Part shown: positions 1 through 12,160 of the stretch, in pieces | Numbering within the stretch: the first letter of the stretch is position 1 | Layout: each line of letters starts with the position of its first letter | Assembly: GCF_018691265.1 (NCBI RefSeq) | Contig: NW_024881301.1 | Location: forward strand, 15,312,752 to 15,376,751 | Origin: Tyto alba | Taxonomy: Eukaryota; Chordata; Aves; Strigiformes; Tytonidae | Reading direction: 5' to 3' | DNA length: 64,000 nucleotides | Position numbers and translations under genes: made by a program | Notes under the pieces: model-generated | What the model was told of the DNA's origin: nothing | The model's input: the letters and a program-made list of their open reading frames with translations, nothing else | Database searches by the model: none

Positions 1-1379
1 CCCAAGGCAATTCTGGGCACAACACTGCAAATGTATCAAGATGATAATAGTACAGTGTTCTCTGGGAGACATTCAGGGGAAAAAAGAAGAGATAATCAGC
101 TAGATGCTGCAAAACTACTACTTCTAATAGAAATACCTGGCTTGTCTGCAGCACTTTCCATCAACCTAATTCCAACTTTCTTACAAAAGAATTTAAAAAG
201 ATACAAAACAGATGATTTAGAAAGGTAAGAAACATTTACAGTTAACTTGTAAAAAAAGTCTTCTTCAAGCACAGTCTTCAACATATAAGTCACATCCTGT
301 TTTTGTTGTCTTTCTCCAAAGTGCATTCCTATTGCAGAACATATGTAAACATCTATAGCTAAAAGAATTGTTCCTACATTATTATATGTCCTTTAGTTCA
401 TCGGTACTGCTAAATGATTCTGTCTGCAAGAAGCTTTCTGTTTTAACATGCATTAGCCTTTCCTCCCACTACATTTATGGGAGGACTAGTGGAGATTATT
501 TTACTTTAAACTGTAATGACAATGAATTTGCTCCATTTCCCTTTTTCCTCAGCTTTTATATGAGTGCAATAACAGTGCTATGATAGGTTTTTTGATATTG
601 GTCCTTGGTCCACTCTAAAAAAAAAACTAAAAACAGGAATGTATTAAAACCTTCGGGTCTTCCAGCATTGTTTAAAGGTGGAGTCAGCAGGCAACAGGAC
701 AGAATACCATATGAATGTATAAAATATGCATATTTGTAAATATGTTTTGAATACAAAGGTTAAAGAGAAGACATGCTGAGCTAAGTCACAAAAGCATTTT
801 GAAAGGATGGTGGAAATGCAGATCATAAGGTGCCATGTTCAGCATAAATCATGAGGCATGTAATACATAATAAACGTTGTTCATCGAGAGTTTTGCTGCA
901 GCCTGTAACCCCTCTGCAATCAAGACAACAATAAACTCTACAAAGTGGGACCAATTTCTATCAGGGTGAGGGTGTACCCTCCCCCTTGTCTTTATTTTTA
1001 AATGCATGATGATCACATGCTAATTGTGTAGACCTGTTAATGTGAATGACAAATAACCATTTCCAAAAGGACATTATGGCTAACAGCTCTTTAGGGGTCA
1101 ATTTTGTTCCCCATCATTAAAATCCCCATTCTGTACAGAATTAGGAAGTATAGTCTTACCACAGTAGCTTATTGTTCAAAGAATAAATTGAGCATGTTGA
1201 ATCAGGGGTGAGCAAGAGCTGTTGTGAAAGTGATCTGCACTACATGGACTGAAAAATGTAGTGAGGGAAGCTGCTGCTTGGAAATGTGAAGATCTGGGAA
1301 AGGAAGAGGAGGGGGTCAGTTTTGACAGCCCATGCACTGCAAGGGCATTTTTAAGGATTATTCCACCTGTGAATTTACT
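1..1379. other. Unique AT-rich intergenic DNA
   Basis: No gene or classifiable repeat is visible. Open frames here are at most 76 codons, overlap on both strands and have no recognisable domain. A short perfect inverted repeat (GAGGGT, 2-bp spacer, ACCCTC) lies at 968-981. CpG is rare compared with the patch that follows. Confidence 0.6.
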
Positions 1380-1740
1380 CCAGTGTCACGGTTACGTCTA
1401 TAGTGTTTTTTGCTCTGTGCAGAGCTTGCTCTGACGGTACTCTGGGACAGCAGAAAGCTGTGTGCTTGTGTTACCTTAGTGCTGAGCCTCATCTCATAAG
1501 GCGGGCTCCGCACCCTGCTAGCGGTGCCAGTGAGTCAGCAGTTTGAGCAGGACAAGATTGCATCTGCTCAGCACACCGGCTGAGCTTCCCTGTGTCTGCT
1601 GAGAAACGACACGTGGCTGTGACCCCAGCCTAGGTGATTACACCGTCCTTTGAGCAGTATCTGGCACTTCAGAGAAGGTGTCTCGGAGCTGCTCAGCATT
1701 ACACAGGTCCAGTCACTGGTGGACTACCCCTGCTTCTGAG
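1380..1740. promoter_or_regulatory. CpG-enriched patch with MAF/NF-E2-like motif cluster
   Basis: This 361-bp patch holds about eleven CpG dinucleotides in a CpG-poor neighbourhood. Within 220 bp it has five TGCTGA/TCAGCA half-sites: TGCTGAG at 1480-1486 and 1597-1603, TGAGTCAGCA at 1531-1540, and TGCTCAGCA at 1565-1573 and 1690-1698. The reverse complement of 1530-1540, TGCTGACTCAC, fits the published NF-E2/small-MAF consensus. A CACGTG E-box lies at 1610-1615. I infer a candidate enhancer or distal regulatory element. An old unclassified repeat is the main alternative, since CpG-rich islands in deserts are often LTR remnants. No target duplication or LTR-like ends were found. Confidence 0.35.
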
Positions 1741-4700
1741 GGATATCTGAGAAAGAAAAGAAAGGAATAAAACTGACTGAGAAAATAAATGCCATAGGTG
1801 GAAGAAAAGTGCAGTTAATAATAATAAAAAAAAAAAGTACATAAGAGCTGAGAATTCAGGCCATCAGGAGACAGTGTAAACAAGCCCCAGGCAACTGAGG
1901 GTATCATATTAGGGGATACTAAAGCACATTAGGAGATATAATGTCTTGCTAGTTTTTCTTTAAAGTCAAGCAGTAGAATATGGGAGACTGAAGAATGAAT
2001 ATCATCCCCAGAGATGTGTTTAAATGGTAAGGTTACAAAACGATGGTAGAAATAGAAGAAGTTCTGTGACTAAAACAAGACTGAAGAATTAGTCTCACAA
2101 TTTATATGGTCGATGAAGGTGCACTTTATGACTGAGATCTGCAACAAAATATTATCAATTCTTTTATTAGCCCATGACAAAGTAAGTAGAAGTTGCAACA
2201 GAGCTGAAGTCCCTCAGTCCAGACTGAACTTTGTAGAGGTTGAAAAACTATTTGTCACTTTGAAAGTGGAAGAGGATTCAAAATATGGCACGAAAAGGAG
2301 CCTTCAACAGATGGGTGCAGAATGGTGAGGGGCATATCCTGCAGCATGAAGTGGAAACCAGAACAGCCCCAAAAGCTAAGGGAACTGCAGATTTAATGGC
2401 ATGCAGCTATGGTGCTGGGCATGATTTTTGTGTTTGTGAAAGGAGGGTGACAAATACATGTTTAACCTATTAAATGAGAGCACCTGAACTGAGCAGTCTG
2501 AGTTAGGTACCTTGTCTATGTTAGCTGGATAGACTTCTTACACCGCTAATGGCAAGAGAGAGATATCTGCAAGAGCAATTCACCCCATCCTATGACACAT
2601 GATGAATTATGCATTTATTTTTGTTCTAATTTGTCCTACACTGGCCTTCATCATAAAATGCATCCAAGAAAAGAACGAATCGCAACCTGACTATCAAGCA
2701 GAAATCTGTTTTGTGGTTTGTTTTTTTTTTTGGTATTTTAGGTCCAGCTTTTCAGAGTCAAGGTGCTTAGATGAGGACATACATTTACGGATACTTAGAA
2801 AATGTTCTAAAAGTGCTACTCGACCAATCTACTTGGTTAATTTCCTAGTACCATTAATTAGAATGAATGCAATGGCAATACTGCCATTAGAATGTTAATT
2901 TCCTGAAGTAACATGTAAAACCATCAGAGGCTAGGCACAAGATATAGAACTGAAAGAGAACTAAGAATATGACACTTCTATTTTATTAATTCTCCCTACT
3001 CTTTTTAAATTATAACAGCTAAGTTGTTACTAATCTATTGTTCTGCTGTCTTAGCCAGAGTAACTTATGTGTATAACAGTACCCTTCTAGAGTTAAATTT
3101 TGTGAGAGTTGTTAAATTTCAAGCTTTTTTAAACAGAAGAGTGGTATTCAATCCCACATGTTTTTCTGAAGTTTTAAATTGCTGCAGTACAGGTCTAGTG
3201 ACAACATTGAAATACATACGTGTCAGTGGATTTGTTGCACTATTTAAAATGAAAAGTAGAGCTGCCTAATAAAGTAAAAATGCAGTCAAATGTAGACCTT
3301 GTCAATCACATAGATTAACAAAAGTAGGAACAGTACCTCCAAAATGCTGCAAGTAATCAAAAAGACAGGATTATTTTGATCGTTTTACTGCTCAGGAAAA
3401 GCTGTTTTCCTTACAGAAAAAAGTATTTCTTTAGAGATTCTTTCACTTCAGAACAGGAACCAGTACATCTTTTATTCATATTATCTGTAGGAGCTTGTCA
3501 TATTTGTATCTGTATCTTAGGAGCATTCTCTCCTCCACTGAAATAGCCAAAAGTGTTAACCGGTGTTTTTCAGCTGACGTCAGGTCAATAAAACATGGAC
3601 AATAGGAAATGCATATTTATATAATAATAGGTAGTAGACCTGACATGTTAGGTTCACTGATCACTGTACCAATTTCCCTAATGCTTTCATTGCTACTGCA
3701 GGACTGCTTTGTGCATTCACCTGCATGAAATCTTTCTAGACGGGGTGAGTACAATGTTGTTGCCAGCAGCTTTAACTCTAAAATAGTTCTCTCTGCATTC
3801 ATCTAGGCTTCAGCAGTTCCAGCCATCAGGGATTTTCCCCTTAACATACGCTTCTTTTCAGTTTTTCCTCAGTGAGGAAACAGACCTCTGTTTACCATCC
3901 ATATTTTCAATGCTCAATATGAAAGCTGCTGGTTATTTGACACTTCTTTTTCTAGTTCCTGATATCCTGATCCCACTGGAAGGGTGTAAATATTGAACAA
4001 TAATATTAGGCCACAGTTAGAGGAGATTTTCCCAGCTAAACTGGAAATGTGGAGCATACACTGGTAGGAAAAGGACAAATGTCTGTTCACCTGATGCAGT
4101 ACCTTACTGAACTCAGTAGCTCTCTAGCAGAAATAATATAATCCATTAAAAACAAAAACACAACTAACCAACCAAACCCCAAAAGAACAAATTAATTTGT
4201 CTTGCCAAAGATCTCCACGAAAATAAAAATGAGAAAGGAATCATAGGAAGCAAAGTTACTAGATTTTTATATTAGAATAGATATTTTTGAGAGTGGAAAC
4301 AAGAACATTGTCATCTTGAAACAGCTGGACTTGCTCTGGTATGAAACCGAAGAAAGCCATATTTATATAAATAAATAGACATTAAAAAATTAACTTAAAA
4401 ATCAGCATTTTATATATTTTCCTTGAGATGTAAGTCTTTGGTGAACAAGGCAAACAAAAGCTCTCTATAAAAGAACAAAAATCTGGTAGCATCTGTGATT
4501 CCTGACCTTTTCCAAAATGTCAAACTCTGGGATGAAAGCAAACCCAGAATATCTATGCTTAAAAGGTTTACTTTTAATTAAAAATTAGATTAGAAAACAA
4601 ATGAAACTACAACCTCTAGCTATCTGTACTAATATTGCAGGAAAATATATTTGGGCAGGGAAATATAAAGCTGTGGTAATCACAAAGGAAAGAATATATG

Positions 4701-6373
4701 CAACGTTGCATTTCCCCCTCAACCTTGTTTTGAGAATTTCTGTGAGGCCACATGCTTTTAAGAGTAACAGGCAGCTTATTTCCTCTAATATTTTAGGATC
4801 TTACAAACGCTTTCAAGAAAGAAGAAAATTGTTATCTCTGCAAAAAGCAGAGTTGTAAGTGACCTTATAAACCATAGGGTTTCTTTGTTGTCAAAGAAAT
4901 CAATAATGCATCAGTGTGTTTGAATATCAGAAAAACAGCATTCATTCCTGTGATCTCTCAATTCTGTAAAATGAGCTGTTGAGACTAAATTCTCTTGCAT
5001 GAAGAAATTTAATTGTCTGAGAACATCTATTATTTTACCATGGTAATAATTAAAATGCTTTAAAATTTCATAAAACACAGAACTGTAATCTACAATTACA
5101 TTGTAAAAATAAATATAATTAATAAGTAGACTGATTGTCTGCCTTCCCGTCATCAATGACATAAGCACAGAATTCACGTTTGAAATAGGCCTTTTTGAAG
5201 CTGGTCAAGACTCTTTGTTTGATGAAGAATATTTATTAAATCTTTGGAAAAAATATTTGCTCATTTATATTGCTTTAATTATGATTTTACATTAATTTAG
5301 TATTGGATCATAGGATTGTCTAAGTTACTGGCTTTCTTAAGTCTGCATGATTTTCATAGGTATTAAGACTTTTGGGTGTCTTAAGACCTTTTGAAATACA
5401 TATGCCCATTAATTAATGACATTTGTTTAACAATACAAATGCAACGTTGGAAACTATTTGTCTTACTAATGTAAACTTACCTATAGGAGTCAAACAGGTG
5501 CTGTCTGAGGGATGATATCTAGGAGGTGGACATGAGATCTTTACAATCACCTCTTACTTGCAATTGCAGAATAAAACTTAAAGAAAAAATCTGCATAAGG
5601 CTTTTCTTTATTTTTAATTTATTTTTGCTTTTGTTTTTGTTTTAGGTCCCAGAGAGGATTCACATGGTTGCTCTTTCATGGCAATAATTTACAGTATCAT
5701 TGGTTTCCACATGCAACTCTGTCTTATCCAAACAATCACCAAGATTTTTAATATGCAGAGCAAACAGTGAAAGACACAGTATGAATCTCTGTAGAAGCTT
5801 TTTGGGAATGAATAAATATTCAGAGTAAATATTTGCTGGTTTGATAATTTGGTAACTAACTTTCATGATATGAAAATCTATCAAGTAGGTCTGGACTAAG
5901 ATCACCAAAATAAATCACAAAAGGACTTCTCAGAAATTTCTGATGGTAATGGCATTTGACCACCTCTGGGGTACACTCTAATAGGCAATTAAAGGATTAA
6001 ATGTTCAATGTCATCCTCCTGAGCTATTTATTCATGCATTTTTCAAAGTCAGTTATGATTCATATGAAAGAGATCTGTTGTCCCTGTCTGGTTAATATTC
6101 ATGTCAATAAACTTCAAGTTGCTTTATGACCTTGTTCTCTGTAGATCCTATGTCACATCAAAGTTTTGACAGAAGGTCGATGTCAAGTATGTTTTCACAT
6201 TGCAAGCCCAGTTTTACTTGCTGTTTGGTCTCTGATCTGCTGCCTACACCTCTTGATATTTTTTATCATCTCTATAGGTATTTTTTTCTACAGTTTCTGT
6301 AACCTGTGTGTGGGCAGGACCTTTTAACAAGTGAAAGTTCATTGTAGAGAATTGATTTCACTGATTCTGATCT
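1741..6373. other. Unique AT-rich intergenic DNA
   Basis: No gene, RNA gene or recognisable transposon is visible. Short A-runs occur near 1823-1835 and a T-run near 2720. Open frames reach 99 codons (2599-2898, plus strand) but match no known family, and the translations look like random AT-rich reading. Confidence 0.55.
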
Positions 6374-6378
6374 ACCCG

Positions 6379-7393
6379 TGTCTTGGTTTGAGCTCAGAGA
6401 GCAACGGAGCACCACAGAGACATTTATTCCTCATTTCTCCTCCAGTTATGAGAAGGGAAAAATAAGACAGGGTTGGGATTGGAGATAGGAGTGAGAGGGG
6501 TAAATTACCCATTATGGTCACGGACAAAAGGCAAAGTCATTACGCGAAGAAAAAAAGAACATAGATTTATTACAGATGCTAACAAAAACACTTTGTAGAG
6601 TAGGACAGTGAGAAGCATTTCCACATCTTGAGAACACCTTCTGTATACCCTTCCCTTCTTCCCAGGCTCAGTTTTGTTCCTGTTTTCTTTACCTTCTCCC
6701 CGCCAGCAGCACAGGTGCAGGGAATGGGCAGTGCAGTCAGTGCTGCCACTTTTTGCATCTTTGGTGGGGGGGAGCTTCTGGAACTTCTTCCCCCTGCTCC
6801 AGCGTGGTCCCCTCTCACAGGAGACAGTCCCCCACAAACTTTTCTCCAACTGGAGTCCCTCCTATGGGCTGCAGCCCTTCCCCAGCTGCTCTGGCATGAG
6901 ACACCCCTGGATACTGCAAACCTCCCAGCACCAAACTACGACAATGGGAGTTGCTTCTTCCCACAAGACCCCGGCCTCCTTTGGGCATAGACACCTTAGT
7001 CTCCATCTGGGGCCCCTCACAGGCCATAAATCAGTATCTACTCCACCGTAGACCTCCATGGGTAATGGTGGGGGGGGCCACCCTGCTGTCACATGACAGG
7101 ATACACGGGGGTCTCTGCTCCGGCAAACATATCCCTGACCTTCCTCCTCTGTTCCACTTCTGACCTTGGTGTTCACGTAGATGTCTCAACTCCTCCTCAC
7201 AAGTCCAACTCCTCCTCCCAGGTCCCTTCTTAAATACATTATCGCAGAGGTGCAGCTGATTGACTTGGTCTTGGTGCAGAGGTGGGGCCAACTTAGAACC
7301 AGGGGAGCTTCAAGAAGTTTCTCACAAAGGGCCACTGTTGTAGCCCCCTCCCCTGCTACCAAAAACCCTCACCATTCACTCAAACACAGTACA
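6379..7393 (-). mobile_element. Solo LTR, family A copy 1 (ERVL-type), minus strand
   Basis: Read on the minus strand, the element starts TGTACTGTGTTTGAG at 7393 and ends in CA at 6379. It is the same family as the copies at 23411-24486 and 37859-38849. The flanks carry a nearly perfect 5-bp duplication (ACCCG at 6374-6378, ACCCA at 7394-7398), a length typical of ERVL insertions. A TATTTAA promoter-like box lies at 7230-7236. A polyadenylation signal, seen as TTTATT on the plus strand, lies at 6566-6571. It is GC- and CpG-richer than its surroundings. No internal retroviral coding region adjoins it, so it is a solo LTR. Several 70-125 codon open frames inside it are by-products of high GC, not genes. 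Confidence 0.85.
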
Positions 7394-7398
7394 ACCCA

Positions 7399-7941
7399 AA
7401 ATGTGACAAAAAGGAAATAGTTAAATAAAATGTGTTAGCCAATCAGATCAATATTTCTTTAGCCCTGCTCAAAAGAAGTGAAATAAATATTGCCCTATTT
7501 CCCTTTTAAAATAATACTTGAGGAGTTTTTTAGAGGAACAGATGTAAATGGAGATGGTGAAACCCTCATTATTAGAGTCAACCAAAGAAAATTTTTGGCA
7601 TCCTGCAAATTCTAATAGCTACATGCAAAGGCCAAGATTGTGGTATGTCTGCCAGTTCATCTGCCCAAAACGTATGTACTCCGTTAATCTTCAGATCTGT
7701 TGGCACTGATAAGCAAAGGACAAAATGAACACTTGAAACAAGTTTAAAATGGCAGTTTGCACCTTAATTTATTACATCTATGTAAGCCAAGCCCATAATT
7801 GTGTTAATGATGGGAAAAACTGCTTGTATTAGTGAAAAACTATATTTTGATCTGTAGACTGTATCAGATGGATTAAGTCTCTATTGTTTGTGCCTCCATG
7901 TGCATGACTGCTACACAGAACCCTGTTCATGTTTAACTTCA
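7399..7941. other. Unique intergenic DNA between two LTR-like elements
   Basis: AT-rich sequence without an open frame of note or a recognisable repeat. It separates the family A LTR from the next LTR-like block. Confidence 0.5.
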
Positions 7942-7946
7942 TCTAA

Positions 7947-8468
7947 TGTAACAACTGAAGGTTAAAGCATAAGAAAGTTAAAGATTAGAGGAAGCAAGCA
8001 GCAAAACGGACCTCTACCGATGCTTACCCACACTATGAAAGTGGGCTGTGTGACACTAAAACCACAAAGGACATTGTTGGGTAGGTGATGAAGAGGAGGG
8101 AGGATGAAGTCACAACCTTTGGGGGTCCAGGACGACCACCTTTTCTGTTAAAGCGCAAGTGGTATTTTTACATTACATCATTCAGGGCATGCTTTGCCCA
8201 CCACCTGGCACATACTGGCCCTACGTGATGGGATGCAAAGTGTATATAAGCAACCCGGAGCTGAGACATGGCATGACAATCAATTCCGGCCAATGTTGTT
8301 GTCGCGGAGACGTCTGATAAAAATTGGTGCCTTGCCGTCTTGAAGTCTGGACTATGCTCCACTATGCACTACCATATCTAGTGGGGTTGATGGTGTGTGT
8401 GTAAGTATGCTTTTGTTGTGCTAAGTAACAACTTGATTTTGCTATTTTAGTATAATTAATAAATCATT

Positions 8469-8510
<42 letters not shown>

Positions 8511-8591
8511 ACAGTGTACATATGTATATTTTCCCAACTGCATCTTATCCTTTACAAACCTTTAAGAGGAGCACATAACGAAGCATAAAGT
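7947..8591 (+). mobile_element. Probable solo LTR of another type, boundaries uncertain
   Basis: The block is GC- and CpG-richer than its flanks. It has a classic-looking promoter (TATATAA near 8241-8248) and a polyadenylation signal (AATAAA at about 8458-8463), in the order and spacing expected of U3-R-U5. A TGTAAC start at 7947 is preceded by ATCTAA (7941-7946), and ATCTAA recurs at about 8591-8597. This could be a 6-bp target duplication. The 3' end there reads AAGTT rather than the expected CA, so the right edge may be eroded or wrong. A TA microsatellite (8469-8510) interrupts the end. No retroviral genes adjoin. A non-LTR origin cannot be excluded. Confidence 0.45.
8469..8510. repeat. 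TA dinucleotide microsatellite
   Basis: About 21 TA units with a single TACA interruption near 8481-8484. It follows the polyadenylation-like signal of the probable LTR. Confidence 0.9.
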
Positions 8592-8597
8592 TATCTA

Positions 8598-11265
8598 AAG
8601 CATGTTTTCTCTACGTGAAATGTCCTTAGCAGATCCCTTGGTCTTCATAAGGTTGGTATTTAGCAAAGAGTTAGCAGTCCTAGTGTGCAGGATCAGAAGG
8701 AAATGACATTTTCTTGTGAAAGTTCAGATCCTGTTTAAGACTTAATGTTTAATGCCAAGGTTTAACTGCTAACATCTCTTTCAGCCCTTGAAAATGGGGC
8801 AGGATTTTAAATATTCATCTGCATTTGGTGACTAAAGAAGGACTCAGGTGGTAAGAACATAGGAATCATGCAATGAAACCTATATGTTTGAGAAAGGGTG
8901 TAAGGAAATTATGCTGTCAATTTCTAATGAAATGAGCATAAAAATGTGTCTATGGAGTCTCCTAGCAAAAAAGAGCATTGTAGAGAGATAATGCCTCTCC
9001 ATAATGCTTCAAAATATTATTAAAACTCTCTTAATATGTATAAAAGCATTTCTAGTCATTACCACCCAAAGTGATGGTGAAGGAGGGAGTAGAAGGAAGC
9101 AAAGGGACTGAAATGGTATTTTAAGTTTGCCCTAATGGGATGAGACTGCTAGGAGATAGCCCTCCACTGTAATAAATGGTTGTTGTTTATTGATTGAGTG
9201 ATTTAAAATAAGAGGTGTTGGTGAAAGGACAAACATTTTTAGAAAATGTACTAAACAGAATAGTAATTTTAATTTTTTTTTTTTCTTTTTTTTTTTTAAC
9301 TCCAGTGCTTGTAACTCTAAAACACAGTGTTTGTGAGTCATCTAAACTAACTGTTGTGCTGATTGTATTCAATGTTTGGGTCCTGGCAGTCAGAGTATGA
9401 ATTAGCCCAAGGAGAGAGAGTGGGTAAAGTCTTCACCTGGGGAAGGGCCATGAAATGCACTAAAAGTCAGCAGAAGGCACAAATTTCTATTCCCGTGTAA
9501 GAGGGTTTGGTTTCAGTACTATAAAAAAATCAATCACAGGGGAATCTAGTTCTAAATCAGTCAAGATTTTAGCCCCTCCAGAAAGCAGAAGGGTTATAGC
9601 TCCACTTTTTCTCGGGTTGTGGTGCAATGCTATTTCCCATGTATGGTATCTGCAAAATCAATGAAGCTTCACTAATTTGCACGAAATGAGAATCTGGTCT
9701 GGGTATTTGTGGTGCAGAAGTGAACAATGCGATTTAGAGGGGATTCTCTTTACTATGCAAGACCTCTCTGCACAGTTAGTTCAACTAAAACCTTTTACAA
9801 TATCTAAGCTTTTCTTGTCAATTAAGGCTTCTCCCGAAATAGTATATTTTATTACTCCCAACAGTCATTTCCCTAAAAAGTCCATTGAATTTTTATAACC
9901 CTTATCCAAGGAACAATTTTCATGATGCAGGACAACGACAGAAATGGTCAGGCAACGTTTTTATACTGAATTACTTGCACTTGTCAGAGATAATGAAGTA
10001 TACACCAATTTCTAACTAAGGAAAAGTTATTGGCTAATCTGGTGTGTACACAAATATACTTCTATGTATGTGTGTATATACACAAATATATCATATCTGT
10101 AGCAAGGTGTATAATTCATGCTTATTTCTTCATCTTAGTTATCCTGGTTTATGAGTATAAAACCTGGAACTCCCATTTTCTCACACTATTTTTAAAACAT
10201 GAAATTTTTGTTTTTCTCTTTTCTGTTTCTAATAGATTTATAACAAAAGAAAGTTTTAATGTTGTTTTTTTGTTGTTGTTGTTCTTCCTTTGTTTCTTTT
10301 ATTTTTTTTTCCTATAGTACTGAAATTTCAGATTTAGATATTTACTCACCAAGTAATTTCTATCTACAATATCTTCCTTTCACATGGCTCTGATAGTGTA
10401 TAAATAAGCACCAGATGTTTTCGTGGAGATACTTGAGCCTAGCCCTAATCCAAATCTATATCTAAATTTACCATACAATATAGGTGGTGGTTAAAACATG
10501 AAGTGCATACTGACAGTGTGTATTTTGGCACAATTTTATGACAGAATGCCAAAAGGGTTGAGGTTGTTCTATGCATTACGTGTGCTTTCTACTCTTCCTT
10601 TCCTCATTGACCCATACTAGAATGCAAATAAATGACTATTTAGTGTAGATTTAGTAGAATTAGCCTTAACAGCTACTTTATTTATATACAATTAGTTTAA
10701 ATGGAGAAGAAAAATAGGTAGGCTAAATATGAGATATTCTCCAGTTCATTTATTTGTGAATCTCCTCCCTAGGGTACTCCAGTGAGAACAATGCCTATCT
10801 CATTATTTTGGTTATTGATTTCCTGGATTTTTTTCTTGCCATCCCTACTATTGATAATACTCTGCCCTGAGTGTCTGGACCAACCTCAGACAAACTGGGA
10901 TGTCCTGATAGAGCTTTAATATTACATTTTTAGTCAAGTATGCAGTAAGTAGAGGAGATGGATGAAATGTCTTATAATTTCTTTTGTTTAAGGTTTGCTT
11001 TTAAACGCCTGCATTGGTGTATAGTATCTTGTGAACTTGGCCAGGTATTGGTTTGGTTAATGGGTCTTTATTCAGATGAGTACCCACCATTAACAGTAAA
11101 TAGTAACAAAAGTTGCTGTAGCTCATCATTGCTACTGAACTTGTGGTGTACCATAGTAAACCAGAATGTTGTCGATCCTAAAAGATATTTCCAACAAAAC
11201 TTGGGTCAACTTTTCAGCCCATCACTGGAATTTTTCATATGTCACAAGCCAGAAAGTTACTCATC
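8598..11265. other. Unique AT-rich intergenic DNA with T-rich tracts
   Basis: No gene is visible. A T tract with one C lies at 9273-9297. A T/TTG-rich stretch lies at 10261-10312. The plus-strand open frames of up to 95 codons here run through these tracts and are translations of low-complexity DNA. Confidence 0.55.
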
Positions 11266-11266
11266 T

Positions 11267-11298
<32 letters not shown>

Positions 11299-11301
11299 CA
11301 G
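11266..11301 (+). repeat. Poly-T tract ending in CAG
   Basis: T13-C-T19 followed by CAG (AG at 11300-11301). On the plus strand this mimics a polypyrimidine tract and 3' splice acceptor, but I see no coding sequence downstream. The simplest reading is a poly-A tail remnant or slippage-grown homopolymer. Confidence 0.8.
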
Positions 11302-11489
11302 AAGGAATCACTAGATAACATGTAAAAGCTGCTATATTCCTATTATTTTTCCATTATCACAGGTGGAAAGGTGTGAAAATCTGTGGTAGAACTGGTTAGG
11401 GATTTTTAAGAAAACATTTTTGTCCTCAAAAAATAAATTTTAAAAATGAAAACTTGTGAGAGGCAGCTGTTGTGATGAATTTTTATTAC

Positions 11490-11520
11490 TTTTTTCTTTT
11501 TTTTTTTTTTTTTTTTTTTT
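11490..11520. repeat. Poly-T tract
   Basis: T6-C-T24, lying about 35 bp upstream of the family B LTR insertion. Confidence 0.9.
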
Positions 11521-11557
11521 AATGAAGTAGGCTAGAAGTCTTAGAACTTTTTAAACC

Positions 11558-12155
11558 TGTCTTAGTTTGGGCTGAAATAGAGTTAATATTCCTTTTCAGG
11601 GACTAGATGAGTGCTGTGTTTTGGATTTAGCTTTGGGTTTGGTATGGGAAGAATGTTGATAGTACACTGATGTTTTCAGCTGCTGCCGAGACTTCAAGGA
11701 CTCTCCGACTCTCCATGTCCTGCCCGTGCGCAAGGGCACAGGGAGCAGGGAGGGAGCACGGCCACAGCACCTGACCCTAACTGGCCAGTGAAATATTCCA
11801 TATCATGGAACGTCATGCTCACTATATAAAGGAGGGGTGGTCGGGAAGGAGCTCTCTCGCTTCCGGGATTGCGATTGTGGGATCTTGGTATCTCGGGGTT
11901 GCTAGCCGGGAACGGGCTGGATATTGGTTAGTGGGTGGTGAGCAATTACGCTGTACATCACCTGTTTATATATCTCTTTTTGTTTTCCCCATCATCGTTA
12001 TTGTTCTTATTTTATTGCCATTATTAAACTGTTCTTATCTCAGCCTGCAAGTCTCCCTTCACCCCTCTAATCCCTCCCCCATTCCCAGGTGGGGAGGGGG
12101 AAGGGAGGGTGATTAGCTGTGGTGGTTGGTTGCCGATCAGGCCCAAACCACAACA
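11558..12155 (+). mobile_element. Solo LTR, family B (ERVL-type), plus strand
   Basis: The element begins TGTCTTAGTTTGGGCTG and ends CCAAACCACAACA. It is flanked by a perfect 5-bp duplication AAACC (11553-11557 and 12156-12160), the length typical of ERVL. The two ends form an extended imperfect inverted repeat of about 18 bp. A TATATAAA box lies at 11823-11830 and an ATTAAA polyadenylation variant at 12023-12028, giving a U3/R/U5 layout of roughly 290/180/110 bp. No gag, pol or env is attached, so it is a solo LTR. The exact duplication and many retained CpGs suggest a fairly recent insertion. The 103-codon open frame at 11805-12116 spans the R region and is not a gene. Confidence 0.92.
11823..11830 (+). 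promoter_or_regulatory. TATA box of the family B LTR
   Basis: TATATAAA sits about 265 bp into the LTR, followed by a GC-richer segment as expected downstream of a retroviral promoter. Activity is inferred only. Confidence 0.65.
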
Positions 12156-12160
12156 AAACC

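Noticed and set aside
6579..7420. Several overlapping 60-125 codon open frames on both strands
   Set aside because: They fall inside the family A LTR; GC-rich DNA lacks stop codons by chance, and the same frames are broken in the other LTR copies.
10030..10317. 95-codon hydrophobic plus-strand frame
   Set aside because: Its C-terminal half is a T-rich tract; no start context, homology or neighbouring gene supports it.
11266..11301. Poly-T followed by CAG as a 3' splice site
   Set aside because: No branch-point context or exon-like segment with a donor follows; better explained as a homopolymer.
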